NCBI GenBank assembly: GCA_009103225.1
Contig: RHPI01002973.1
Span: 1 to 64,000, forward strand
DNA from: Chlorokybus atmophyticus
Taxonomy: Eukaryota > Streptophyta > Chlorokybophyceae > Chlorokybales > Chlorokybaceae
Direction: 5' to 3'
Length of the DNA: 64,000 nucleotides
Each line of letters opens with the position of its first letter. The first letter of the stretch is position 1. Below the pieces are notes generated by a model. The model saw only the letters and a list, made by a program, of their open reading frames with translations, made no database searches and was not told where the DNA came from. Position numbers and translations under genes: made by a program. Shown here in pieces: positions 1 through 13,478 of this stretch.

Positions 1-276
1 AATTCCTCCTCACGGGAAAGTTGCTCTTTTTCTGAGCTCTCCCCTTTTGAGGTGGGCACCGAGTTTTCTTCCATTTGCCTGCAAAGCAGACAGAATGGGA
101 TGGTGAGAATCTCACCAATGGACCAGGTTTAACGAGAGGATCAAAATGACCCCAAGTTGTAAAAGTCCCAAACAGAGTCCAAACCAGTCCCAAAATAAGA
201 AAGGTTGGATCTGGAGTGTCACCAAACAGAACAGGTCTGAGTGGGACCAGAATGTCCTAACCCTGTGTTGTCCTCA

Positions 277-420
277 ACCAAGTCCCAATCTCCAGGCCGA
301 AGCCAGAGGGGGAGGCTTTCAGACTAACAAGGTTTGGGAACAGATTGTCCTAGAACCTCCCCACAACTGTCCCAACCAAGTCCCGATCTCCAGGTCAAAG
401 CCAGAGGGGGAGGGTTTGGG
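277..420. repeat. imperfect tandem duplication, ~97-bp period
   Basis: The stretch starting near 277 with CAACCAAGTCCCAATCTCCA recurs near 374 with one to three substitutions, and both copies run on into a purine-rich GAGGGGGAGG stretch. No reading frame is preserved between copies, so this is treated as a simple non-coding duplication. The rest of 1-484 shows nothing I can identify. Confidence 0.6.
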
Positions 421-492
421 AACAGTTTGGTTTGGAACTTACGGACCCGGGTCAAACGACCCGGCAAAGCCGCTGGCAGGTCACAGGTACGT

Positions 493-632
493 CACAGGCA
501 TGCAACAGGCAAGCCACAGGCATGCAACAGGCAAGCCGCACGGTGACTAACTGTGACATGCACTGGCAAGCACAATGACAAGCAATCACCGCATGCAATG
601 ACAGGCAATCACGCATGCAATGACAGGCAATC
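493..632. repeat. short tandem repeats built on GCATGCAA
   Basis: Two adjoining minisatellites share the core GCATGCAA. One has two copies of a 22-bp unit beginning CACAGGCATGCAACAGGC (about 493-535). The other has two copies of a 22-bp unit beginning GCATGCAATGACAGGC (about 590-632). From 633 to 1279 I see no gene. The part 950-1260 is AT-rich, with repeated GGTACCTATC-like words. Confidence 0.55.
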
Positions 633-1279
633 ACTCACACGTGGAGAGGCCGCCTTTTTAATAGGTGGCTTCAACGTGGAGGTAGCGCAGGGAAGCAAAC
701 TTGAAGCTTGGGCTGCGTGGACGAATAGGAGGCCGCCGTCGACGCTTCTGATTGGCCGAAAGCAGGTCGCCGCCCCCTATAAGTACCCACGTCACCCCCC
801 AGCTCCTGGATACTAATGTAACAGCACAACCGTCGCCGGTGATGCCCCTTCAATCCTCTACCCTAACACCCACACCGCCTTTCGACGGCGTGGCCGCCAC
901 TGAGCAGAGAACTGAAAGTCCCCACATCAGATTGATGTGACCTTTTATATCAAGAGTATATCAACTATATAACTCTCGATGATTAACTCACAACTAGATA
1001 TCGACCCTACAGATAGGGTAGTTAGGAAATCTAGCGTGAGCCAATCACAGCTCAGATAAGGTACCTATCGATAAGGTACCTATCCAAAGATACCTATCGT
1101 AAGGTACCTAACGAGATAGTGATCACATTATATCGAATGTGACACTAAATAGGCTTGAATAAGCGGTTCTACACCCATTGGGACTTATTTAAGCTATGAT
1201 AAAGCATCATAGCCTTTAATAAGCGAGGAACCGTAGAAAAGAGGTATAAATAAGCATATGTAAATACTTATTCATACAA

Positions 1280-1333
1280 AATGTGTTATTCAGGTAGCAA
1301 TAATACCCCTATTATTATTGCTCCCGTTACAGC
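1280..1333 (-). mobile_element. LTR-terminus-like fragment
   Basis: Read on the minus strand, this begins TGTAACGGGAGCAATAATAA and contains CTACCTGAATAAC. It aligns with the plus-strand stretch at 12203-12265, which begins TGTAATGGGAGTAACAATAA. The shared TGTAA start and the 18-bp identity TTATTCAGGTAGCAATAA at 1286-1303 and 12248-12265 suggest ends of one repeat family. No coding part of the element is present here. Confidence 0.4.
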
Positions 1334-1554
1334 TGCTAATTTGAAGGCTTTTGCAATTAATGTTGCCTCTTTGCTTTACGCGGAAACTACCTGATGTGTG
1401 TGCTGTGCATCTTGCTTAGTCTCATTGCCATATTATATTGTTGCTCATGTTGAATCTTAAAGGTGATTGCTTGTGTGCCTGCTGTGGCGTTTGCACTTCA
1501 CTTGCATCTCTTTGCTTTACATGTGCATCCGTTTTCAGCTATGGAATTTTGATG

Positions 1555-1584
1555 CCGCTTGCCCGGTAAACCGAGCAAGCGGCA
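1555..1584. other. strong hairpin
   Basis: The 30-nt stretch has arms GCCGCTTGC and GCAAGCGGC plus an inner CGGT/ACCG pair around a 2-nt loop, with one mismatch between the two helices. It is in a region without a recognisable gene (1334-2921), so any role in a transcript is unknown. Confidence 0.7.
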
Positions 1585-2851
1585 TTACTGGTACGCTGTC
1601 AGGGTTATATGCCAGCTGTCACATCGATTGCGCACTGTGCAGTGGTACTGTCATCCAGCTGGCACTGGTGCTACAGCAGAACGGTCGTCGAGCCCCGAAA
1701 GCGTCGCCGCTGTCAATCGGACGGTGCAAACAACACGCAGCGTCGGCGCAGAGATTGATTCTGCTTCATGATGAAGCCTTCATCTTCGACTCAATGCACT
1801 CCGTCATTGCGGCCACTGCCACTTTTTCGGATTCGCTCCGGACCTGCCGGCGGGGGCCAAGATCGGACGGTCGGGGAGAGGCGGCCCAGCTCGAATCTGC
1901 CGGGTCGTTGAGTGGAGACAGTCTTTGCTCCATTGCGAATGCGTTTCTCTCAGCGCGCATGCTTGCTGGCTTGGCTGCTGCGGCGGAGCATATCGGCTAG
2001 GTGGCGGCTGAGGCGGTGGCGGAGCAGCTTGCCGGTGGAGGAGGTGGAGCTTGTCGTGGTGGCTGGGAGCAGCTGTGAGGTTTGAGGTAGGCGGAAGCGC
2101 AGGCGAAGCGGCTGAGTGTTTGGTGGTCAGTCTCGTGCCCAGCATGGCAGCAGCAGTGGTGTTGGCTTCCGTCGCTCCGGCGCAGCAGCTTGCCGCCGGA
2201 GGCGCCGTGGTGGGTAAGCATGGCGCAAGGACGCATGCAGCTGCAGTCCCCCGCAAGGTGCGTCGTCAGCATGCGGTGCGATGCCTGCGCATGCTCTGCA
2301 TCTTGCCAGGGTCGTGCCTTCATGCGTCATTCGCGCATGCTTGCTGCGAAACCTGCTTCGCAAGTATTTTGCATGCAGCGGACTGAGTGAGCGGATGTTT
2401 GTCGTGGTTGCTCTGCTCAGTGCTATAGTCGCAGTTGCGTGGCCAGTTGCAGCATGGATTGCTGCTGGCAGTGTATTGGCCAAGTGTTTGATGACATCCC
2501 TGGATTGACAGTCGGCGCTGCGTGCTACCTCCAAGAGCGCAATTACATACGGCAGCGACTTCTTTGGCTGCGGCGCCAGCAAGCTTGCTGAGTCGCGTTT
2601 TTTGAGCACATCTGTGCCACGAAGGTCAGGACACTTGTGTCGGTTCACAGCATAACAGACCAGTTTATTCCAACACCGCCTGGGCCTGCTTGCAAGTGCA
2701 TGCTTGCATGCGAGTGCTCATTCGCGTATGCCGACTTGTGGCAGGGACTTGACCGCAAGGGCCACTGCAACTGCCCCGCCAGAATTTGCTGCTGCAGAAG
2801 CGAGTCAGTGCTCCTTTATGTAGTGACACAATCACTGTGCTCTTTAGATAA

Positions 2852-4920
<2,069 letters not shown>

Positions 4921-5929
4921 ATGGACTTTGACATGTGGGCAACACTGATTGCGAGGATTATTCGTAACAATGCTAGGGCTATTCGGTATCCAGTAGGCAT
5001 CTGTGGTATTAGTGCGCGTGTTCATCCCTCCGTGTGCATAACATTCCCTGTGATGTTTCCAGATCAAGGTGTAGAACAGGGTTCAGCTGGTCGCTTGAGG
5101 TCGAATATAACACTTGTGTGCGTCATGTTCTGTTCCCCTCAGTATGGAATCCAAACACCGCAATGTGCCTGCAAGGCTTTCTATGGCCATGCATGTCGGG
5201 GTATGCAGGACGCTGTGGTCGTAGACGCTTACATTACATTCGCGACATGGCAACTGTATACAAATGCTGTGATATGTACGCCGTAGCCTACTTTCTGTGC
5301 TTCATTCGCATGCAGTCTGCCACACCACCTGTGCGAGTATGTGTGTGGCAACGGGCGACAGAGAGATGCGTTTTGGTCAGCTGTCATTGAGTACTATCCC
5401 ACACAGTGCAAACCCTTGCTTTGTCTGTCTGTGGGCATTTTTTCTGCACAGAGCATGACCTCCAGGAACTTGTGTACAGTGTTTGACCATTTTTTTTGGT
5501 GTGTGTACTCCGGATTGACCAACACTGATCTGGAAGAGCCCATACAGCGAAGGCTGGGCATAGGCCCGTCAGAAATGGGTGCGTGGATATGAGGCAAGAG
5601 CAATCTTGTACAGTGTTTGACAGCATGAGTGAACGCATGCGCATTGCGCAAGCAAACAAGTGCGTGCGTCGACAAAGAAATCGTGAAGCCAGACACCAAC
5701 CAACCTTTAACACAGGCCGATAACCACGCATGGCTCAGGGACTGACTATTGTTAAGTAGCAACCTGTGCTGTGAAACACTGTTTTGTGCAACACAAGTCG
5801 TGAACCAGAGCAACGTCAAGCATGTCTTGGAGTCCAGCGTAGCTACGGCGACAGCAGCGTCGTGGTCGTCGTGGTTGTCGTCGTCGTCGGCGCCGGCGTC
5901 GCAGGCTGGTTGCTCGGCGGAGGGCGGCG
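4921..5929. other. GAPDH-MAD1 intergenic region
   Basis: No supported gene. The last ~90 bp (5840-5929) are a GC-rich stretch of GTCGTC/GTCGTG triplets immediately before the MAD1 start codon and probably form its 5' leader and promoter-proximal region. The triplet run makes spurious long open frames on both strands. Confidence 0.5.
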
Positions 5930-8900
5930 ATGTTCAGGACCCCGCCGCCCGTGCCGTCGTCATCGTTGACGGCGGCGGCGACAAGGAGGCAGCCGGGCGA
6001 GGCGGGTAGGCTAGGGGCAAAGGGAGCGCCTGGCACCCCGTTCAACCTTTTTAGCGGCTCTCGGCGTAAGTGGAGTGTTTGTTGAGCGATGGTGTATGCA
6101 AAAATCTGTTCAGCTGCGCTTTGTCAATCCCATCCGCATGTGTACCAGCACCATTGTTTATCTGAAAAGAGATTCGTTGGGGATCAATGCAGCTTGCTGC
6201 TGCATATTGTAGCGCAGGGTCTGTATTTTTGCCTTTATGTTTTAGGGTACGTTCGTTGGCATGAGAATAGTAGACCGCGCTGAAAGCTAAGTGCACACAT
6301 GCGGTATGATACAAGCAAGCACAGTGCTGACAATATAACGCAACCATGCAGTTGTGCACATGTTATGTGCCATTTCAGCAACCGCACAGTGACTGCAAGC
6401 AACTCTTGAGGACAGCAGAAACAAGACACTCCGTCAATGGCCAGGTCATCGGCATCGGTGTTGTTGTGGTGGCCTTTGTTGTAGCCGTCATCATCGTTAT
6501 AGTATACACCATGAAAAATAGCAAATGCTGTATTGGAATGCAACTGCTGGCTGGGGTCCTGCACCTTGTTGTCTCAATGTGTATATATGTCACAGCAACA
6601 CGCATGTCACCTATCTCACATCCATTCTGATGAGCCTACTGTGGCTGATATTGCCTCATCAGGCTTGTCTTCAGTGCGAGACGATGACACTCCAGCAAGC
6701 AGCACACTCGCAATCACAACAGCAACTTCAGACACAGAGGAACTCCTCGGGTCTCCGGACCTTACACTGCCGAGCACTTCAGAGCCCTCATCATCACAGC
6801 CATTACACAACAATAACCGACACAACAACACCCACACCAACACCAGCAAACGCCGCCGCACAAGCAACATCATCACGCCGGATGACGAGCACACACTTCA
6901 GCTCCAAACCGTGTTGAACGATGAAGACGATGATAAAACTATGCAATTGGGCGCGGATGAAACGACAATTCAACTATTCAAACGACGCGAAGACCCTCGT
7001 GTTGATGATGATGAGATGGTGTGTTCATATAGAAGCAGAAACATGCTCAAGTCTGAGGTGTTGAGAGCGTTGGATGAGTTTAAACACAAGTCCGAAGCGC
7101 TAGAAAAGGACGTGGACACGCTTCGTGCCAAGCTCGCTGCGTGCAAAGAGGAGAACATGAAGCTGGTTGAAAGAGCGTCCCAACATGCAGCCGCATTGAA
7201 AGCGGCCGAGGCGAGAGAAAAAGCCGTTTACGAATGGCGTGCCAACGATGCTCAGAAGTCCGAAAAGGCCCTTCGCAAAGAGGTGGAAAGATGCGCTGAA
7301 CTCCAATCGAGGCTTGCCCAAGCGGCCAAAACGAAAGCTGAGGCGGAGGCACGTGCAGTTGATGAAGCAGCCAAGCGAGCCGCTGCTGAAGCGGAGCTGC
7401 GTGCGAAGCAACATGAAGCCAACGCACGCATCCAACAGCTTGAGGTGGGTGTTTTAAACTCACGCTATCGCTTAAGGACTCGAGCGTCCTGCAGGAATCT
7501 GTTAATTATGAGAGAGCGTCACTGTACGTCATAGCTTTTGCAACAGCAAGTGTCTGTAAGTAAGTCGGTGTTGTACTTAACATAAACATCGTACATGCGT
7601 GCTTGCATGCGTAGTTACGACACCTGTGCAGCTTGACAAACGTCACTTACAGCATTGTCTTTTGTTGTTCACCAAGTCTTACAACCTCCCCTTGCAGCAT
7701 GCGTTGAGGGCTGCAAAGGAGGACGCGTCGATCAATGCAGCGGCGTTGCGCGAAGATGCGGCCGTGGAGATGCAGAAGGCTCGAGCAGCGTCCGAGCAGG
7801 CCGAGTCCATAAAGCAGACGGTCAATCACATGCGTCAAGACCTTCGTGCTGCTGAGGTCTGTTGTAGAACTCTCGCTGATATGTGTATGTACTTCCTAAC
7901 ACATGCACATGCGCACGCGCACAGAACCACACACAATGTTTTGCAGCATGTACAGATACGCATGCGTGTAGTTGGCTGCGTGTCTTGTAATGCGCTTGCA
8001 TCTGTGCAAGCTTGCAAGAGTGTGTGCTTGTGCGCACAAGTGCGCACGTTTGCTACTTGGCGCGCGTCTTGCCACATGTGCGCTATGGTTAGACATACAG
8101 CTGTAGTCAGACATACAAACGCACCGTGCTCTACAGCTGTGAACTTATGCACAGAGACTCGCACATGTGTGCAAGTGTTGCTTACCACCGTACTGCATGC
8201 CTGCAGGAGAGGGCTATTACGAGTGAGACAGCAGCAGCAGCCCTGGACGAGAGAATTTCCAATCTTCAGGCAGAGTGTGGCAGGAACGCTTCTGCAGTTG
8301 AGGCGGCAAAAAAGCTGCGTGAAGAGCTGTCATCCAACTACGTGGCCATTGCGGAAGCGCGCAGAGTGTTGAAGCAGAGGCAGAGTGTGGCTCTGTTGGA
8401 GGAGAAGCTCGCGGCTGCAGAAAGAGAAGTGTCCTCCAAGAATGCTGCCTTGCAGGAGATGGAAGAGCTGAGGTCCCACAACACCAACCTCCAGCAGCAA
8501 GTGGACTCCTGGCAAGAGTTGTTACACGCCGTCCCGGGCGTGACCGTTGCCGCGGACGTGCCGCGCGTGCTCGGCGAGCTGCAGAAGGAGGCTATGCTGG
8601 CCTCATCCAAACAAGTAAGTGATGATGGGTATGTTGTTCGTTGTTGGGTGGCAATGATGGTTTGATGTGCGTGCAATAGGGTGAGGCAGTGGCTCACGTG
8701 GCGGCTTTGGAGAGTTCACTCGCGGCAGCTGAGCGATCGCTCAAGGCTGCGCAGAGCCAAACCAATGACAAACAGGCGGAGCTGAATACAAACCACAGCC
8801 ACATCCGCAGGCTGGAGCTCAAAGTAAGGGCAACATATGTATGCATGAGTCCAGACACCAACAACTTACGCCTCAGCTGATCAGCCAGTCTGATGAAATG

Positions 8901-10506
8901 TTCACAAAGTCAGTCATAGTTAATCTTTACAATATGCCTTGTCAAGCAAGCAAGAGTTAGTGAATTAGTCAGTTGGGCGGGTCGATTGTTTGATTACTAT
9001 TGTGCCTGTTGCTCATCATTCTGATAGGTCCCTTGTTACTGTTGTGTGCAGCCACAAGTTGCATCTACTACACTCTTGCTCACTCTCTTTGCCAGGTTCA
9101 AGTGCTTCAGAACGAGCGAGACGGTTTGAGGCAGCTTCTGGACACGTACGACGCAGAAGAGCGGTTGCGCGGCGGCGATGATGGACGGGTGACAGGCGCC
9201 CCAATGCATGCTTCCCCCGCTATTGACAAAGAGCGACGCGCGAGGGTGGCCAGACTTGAAGAGGCACTCGCTGCAGCAGAGAAAGCCGCCAGAGACACTG
9301 AGGTGCGCATGTGTGGGTATGCGTGTGTTGATGAGTGTGCATGTGGGTATGCGTGTGTCAACACGCACACCCGATGTTGTCAGTGTCATGCCTGTGTATA
9401 TGGTGGTGAGCGCTGTGGGAAGTCATGAGGTTGGATACATTGCTTGCAGGCGAGTCTGCGGGCTGTTGAGACCATTGCAGCTGATCGTAAGCGCGAGTGC
9501 GACGGGGTCAGAAGGCAGCTTGAAGACGTGCTCGCTGGCAACTCACGCCTGGAGAAAGAGGTCACAAGCCTTGGCAAGCAGGTCTGTTGCATCAGCCACC
9601 AAAGCACTAGCTTTCAGATTCAAATCAGCAACCCAAGGAAGCAATGACCATACTGATTTGTTGCAGGTTGCGCTGCTGGAGTCCCGTGTCGGGAGGGGCG
9701 ATTTCAACCCCGGGACCACCAAAGTCCTGCACTTGTCCAGGAACCCGGAAAAGGACACCGCTGCGCAAAGCGAGTTGGAACAGCTTCGCGCAAGGTATGT
9801 TGTGCGCTGAATCACTACACACTCACCGGGTGATAGGTACAACGGGTGATAGGTGCTGCCATTCAACTGCGTGCGGCTTTGGCACCATCGGTGATGCAAA
9901 TAAAGTGATACCCTGCTTGCAGAGTGCAGCAACTTGAAGCACAATTGGCAGGGACAGACGAGTCGGGTGCTGGTGGCTCAGCAGCAGGTAGTTGTATGCA
10001 TGTTGTACAATGTAGTGTCATGATATTTGCCAACACACATGTAGAGTCATGGAAGCAGCAGCAACATTGTGCTTTGCTTGGCCTTAGCAGGGCTTCAGAA
10101 GCGTGTGGACGAGCTGGAGAAGAAGGTGAAGGACATGGACAAGCAAAAGGCGCGGTACATGCAGGTTTTCAGTGACAAGATCACGAGCTTCCGGGAAGCA
10201 TGCTGGCTTTTGTTCGGCTACACCATGGAGATGGGTGACAGGGTGGTTACGCGGGGCAACATTGGCGGCGGAGGAGGCGCATTCGTCAACACGTTCACTC
10301 TTCGCTCAATATATGCCGAGGGCTCGCATGAGACGCTTATGTTTCAAGGGTCACCTGGCAAGGCGCTCGAGTTGGTGCCAACGGACTACTCCCAACGGCC
10401 TGAAGTCATGCGCCAGGTGGCCACATTCATCAACCGGTGCAACTCCATACCCGCCTTCACCGCCAACCTTACGGTCGAGCTGTTCAGCAAGTACACCATC
10501 AGCTAG
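5930..10506 (+). CDS. MAD1: spindle assembly checkpoint protein MAD1
   Basis: MAD1 sits at unattached kinetochores and nuclear pores and converts open MAD2 to closed MAD2, which blocks the anaphase-promoting complex. Exons: 5930-6065, 6663-7444, 7698-7856, 8207-8614, 8680-8823, 9096-9302, 9450-9581, 9667-9794, 9923-9987, 10091-10506, all GT-AG and phase-consistent, giving 858 residues. The N-terminus (start MFRTPPPVPSSS) is short and disordered. A basic KRRR patch lies near residue 108. Residues ~165-735 are coiled coil. The MAD2-interaction motif KVLHLSRNP lies at about residues 675-683. Residues ~740-858 are the RWD-like MAD1 C-terminal domain, with FREACWLLFGY, LRSIYAEG, SIPAFTANLTVELF and the end SKYTIS. 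The Bub1-binding RLK triplet of animals is only partly kept (ARYMQVF). The start is supported because a duplicated, degraded copy at 15.1 kb conserves the exon 1 end and its splice donor. Human MAD1 is 718 residues, so this one has extra coiled coil. Confidence 0.93.
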
Positions 10507-10531
10507 CCGGCCCCCCATTGTGCGGGTTGTA

Positions 10532-10536
10532 TGTAA
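10532..10536 (+). terminator. TGTAA polyadenylation signal of MAD1
   Basis: TGTAA is the established chlorophyte poly(A) signal, and this copy sits 26 nt after the MAD1 TAG stop. Downstream to about 11.2 kb there is no gene. Context alone supports the call; no transcript end is visible. Confidence 0.5.
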
Positions 10537-10940
10537 CATGTGTGTATCAATCGCAGACTGTGTATAGTCTTGTTGCGCACGTGCGTATGTCAAACTGCCC
10601 TTTTGCAAGCCAGTTGCACAGTTCGTTGCCCTCGAAATGCGAATGCCTTACTGACCTGCACATGCCTTCCTGGGCGCTGTGTGAATCAGATGTTGACCAT
10701 CATAGACTCACCAGGCAATGCTGCTGCGGTGTTATGAGGATGAGAATGCTCGAGCATGCTGTGCTTGCGCTGCAGGTCAAGCCGCTGGTCACACCCCTGC
10801 CTTGCCTCTGCCCAGCACGCTTTGTGGCATACCCCTTATGTACAAAAGATGCAAGAGGGAATTCGCACATGCAAACCTACGTGCACATGCAATGTCACAC
10901 ACACTCACCACTGTGTGCACTTGCATTCGCATTCATACAG

Positions 10941-11100
10941 CAGCCCCGGTAGGCTAGGTGGTATAGTTGTTTCTGAGTGTTTGTGTACTAGTGGTAATTT
11001 GTATTGCTGAGCGTCATGTGCCATTGAATATGTATACCCTAAGCATATGGGTTGTCCAAGCCCTTGCATGGCAGCCCCGATAGGCTGGATGGTAAACTTG
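10941..11100 (+). repeat. CAGCCCC..TAGGCT..GG.GGT motif, two copies here and one at 12805
   Basis: Three ~30-bp segments starting near 10941, 11071 and 12804 share CAGCCCC, then TAGGCT or TAGCT, then GG(A/T)GGT and a TT end. They resemble half a tRNA D-arm, but no matching T-arm follows, so no tRNA is called. Confidence 0.4.
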
Positions 11101-11227
11101 TTCATGCAGTTGTGACGGGGCTTAAGGCCAGCAAGCATGCACAGCGCACAAACAGAGTAGAGAACCCACTGTCATACTGATTATTCTCTGATACAGTCGG
11201 GTCCCTTATGTAGTTCCTAATAGCCTG

Positions 11228-11690
11228 TCTAACTGCCTGCGTTGTTCTCTACAGGGTTTCTTGTAAGATCACTGATGTCGGCTGTTAAGGCGCTCGTTAC
11301 ACCATTCCCCCCTTTCAATGGCTGAGAGCGCTCTTGATACTTCTTTATTTGACGGACATGTGGTTCAATGGTAGCTTTAACACCCTTTGCTCTGCGTAGC
11401 TGATATGTAACAGGGGATAACTCACGCAGTACTTTATATGGTCTTATATAGCAAGGACGCAGCTTGGTTCCGAGGCTACGGTGGCTGCCCTTGTCCAGTA
11501 CCAGTACATAGACAGTCGTGGTGACGTTCTGCTGTCATCATACCTCTGGCGTTGACGTTGTTGCCAACTTCTTGGGCTCTGTTGAGGGAAAGGGCTATGT
11601 CTCTGCGTAGATTTGTAAGGTATACCGACAAAAAACTCAACCATCGCACGGCATTTGCTGTTGCTGATACCGGTGTTTTAGCCCTTTATC
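11228..11690 (-). pseudogene. Ty3/gypsy integrase C-terminal fragment
   Basis: The minus strand between about 11460 and 11228 encodes CYIRPYKVLRELSPVTYQLR followed by a basic tail and a stop. This is the characteristic end of a gypsy integrase (a GPY/F-like module). The preceding part, about 11690-11470, keeps pieces such as NLRRDIALSLNRAQE and YDDSRTSP, but only by changing frame twice. No LTR, RT or protease lies beside it. From about 11.7 to 13.4 kb I see no gene. Confidence 0.65.
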
Positions 11691-12202
11691 ACCAATGAGA
11701 TGCAAGTGTTGGCTGTCTGTGCTGCACCATGGCTAACCGCACACATCACACACAACCTTAGACGCACATGTGAACTTATTTCAGTTGTGCCGTTAACACG
11801 GTAGAATACAGTGGACAGCGACCCTTGAATACGAGGTGTAAGCTGTATTGGACTATAACTGAAATAGTCGAGGACGCGCAACCCGCTGTTTCGTGAAATG
11901 GAAAGGGTATGGCTTGGAACATAACAGTTGGGGAGCCTTGCAAGCATCTTACGCACTCAGTGCAGGCTGCCACGATTTGCTATGAGCTTTTTGGGATTCA
12001 CCTCAACCCATGAAGTGTGGGCTTGGTTTATAAGAAACTTGCAGTGCGATTTCATTACCCTATCATTTCCTGCTATCTTACATATATCACTTAAGCGCCG
12101 CGCGAGGCATAATTAAAGAAATGCCATAATTACTCCGAACCAAGCCGGGCTTGGTTTGGAGTAATTAGTGATCAGCTTGAACATTGAAGTGGGGGGGAAT
12201 GT

Positions 12203-12265
12203 AATGGGAGTAACAATAATAAGGATTTTACTACTACCTGAATGACGTTATTCAGGTAGCAATAA
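12203..12265 (+). mobile_element. LTR-terminus-like fragment with inverted repeat
   Basis: The stretch begins TGTAATGGGAGTAACAATAA, right after a polypurine run (GTGGGGGGGAA) that could be a polypurine tract, and contains CTACCTGAAT GACGTT ATTCAGGTAG, a 10-bp inverted repeat. It is related to 1280-1333 in inverse orientation. No element body adjoins it. Confidence 0.4.
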
Positions 12266-13187
12266 ATTGTGACGATGGGGGTCCAGCCGTCCAAGCTCAT
12301 AAGCCCATAAAAGACCATGATTGTAATTATGGCTTTTTCTTTTCTTATGCATTACATATGGAGCCCTCTGCCTCCATTATGTATCAGCGTCATGGCCAAC
12401 ATGCTGTTACATTTCGGGTCGAGACCCACAAGGCCCGTCCTAGCAGTGGCAACAGTTTGGGCCAGTATTGGCACGTGGGCCCCATAGGCCGTGCCAATAC
12501 TGATGATGTCCGAGTCCCAAGAGACTCCCAAGTTGAGAGTGTATACGTACTAGGTATAACTACTTGTAGTACTCGCTGCTAGTCGAAGCTGAGGGCCTTG
12601 GCTACCGCAAGTCGTAAGAGCTGCCCCGCACATTACGCAACTTCTTGATAACATAAGCGCGTGTTTACATTGTGATGTTGGAGATATGCACATGTACATA
12701 AAGAATACATGTACATATGCATATCTCATGCGCTGCACATGTATACCTGCGCACAACTCCGGCCTTCTTTGCTTGCCTTGCCTATGCATCAGCACATAGA
12801 ACCAGCCCCTTAGCTAGGTGGTGTACTTAAATTTTGGTGTAATGATTTGTGCGGTGCCTTGGCTTTGTGTGGTGTTTGTGCTATCTATGCTTTGTTTACC
12901 TCCTTGCTATACCCTATATGTAGTTATATGTATAGGGTTTATCTATGATGTGCATGCTTGGGTGTGCTCGCGTGTGCTTGTGCGCGTGTCCTTACATGCA
13001 TCGGTTGTATTGGTGTGCAACACATCTGGCCCCTTTTCGCTTGAGCACGCTTTCTAGCAGCTTTATTGTAAGTTATGATTAATGAGCAAACATGAAGGTG
13101 TACGGGTAGGGGAGGGGTAGGGGGGCACAATTGCCATAATCAACAGCCATAAACATCAACATCCTAAATGCTTTGAATGCATGCGTG

Positions 13188-13218
13188 ATCGTCTGATTAC
13201 TAACAGCAATCAGACGAT
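13188..13218. other. perfect 11-bp stem-loop
   Basis: Arms ATCGTCTGATT and AATCAGACGAT enclose a 9-nt loop. It lies in gene-free DNA between a purine-rich tract (13100-13128) and the 3' end of the minus-strand ORF at 13479. It could be a transcript 3' hairpin or part of a small transposon; nothing decides. Confidence 0.6.
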
Positions 13219-13478
13219 ACCATGAACGCGTAGAGTAGGGCAAAGGGGTAAGAATGCCATAATAAACAAATGATCAACCACCAATGCTGGACACGAGTGA
13301 CAACTTATCTAGAAGGTGTATGCATGAAGACATGCGTACATGCTTATATCATGGCCTCACAGTTTGAACCTGCGACAATATGTTCAAATTCTACGATTAT
13401 AGAACTCGATCTATTCACAGGGAATTAGGGTACTCTACTTCAATCTTATGTAAGCACACCTCGCAGTTGCATTGCTGA

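Noticed and set aside
485-640. Possible CRISPR-like array
   Set aside because: Units are adjacent, 22 bp, with no spacers of constant length, in a eukaryotic context.
1467-2650. Several 100-180-residue open frames on both strands
   Set aside because: They overlap one another, have no domain or splice support, and are rich in Ala/Pro/Cys as expected from GC-rich noncoding DNA.
5752-6045. Long opposite-strand frames around the MAD1 first exon
   Set aside because: They arise from GTC/GTG triplet repeats and lie antisense to a well-supported coding exon.
10941-10975. Possible tRNA gene (GGTAGGCTAGGTGGTATAG)
   Set aside because: It resembles a D-arm, but no T-arm/B-box or acceptor pairing follows within 90 nt.
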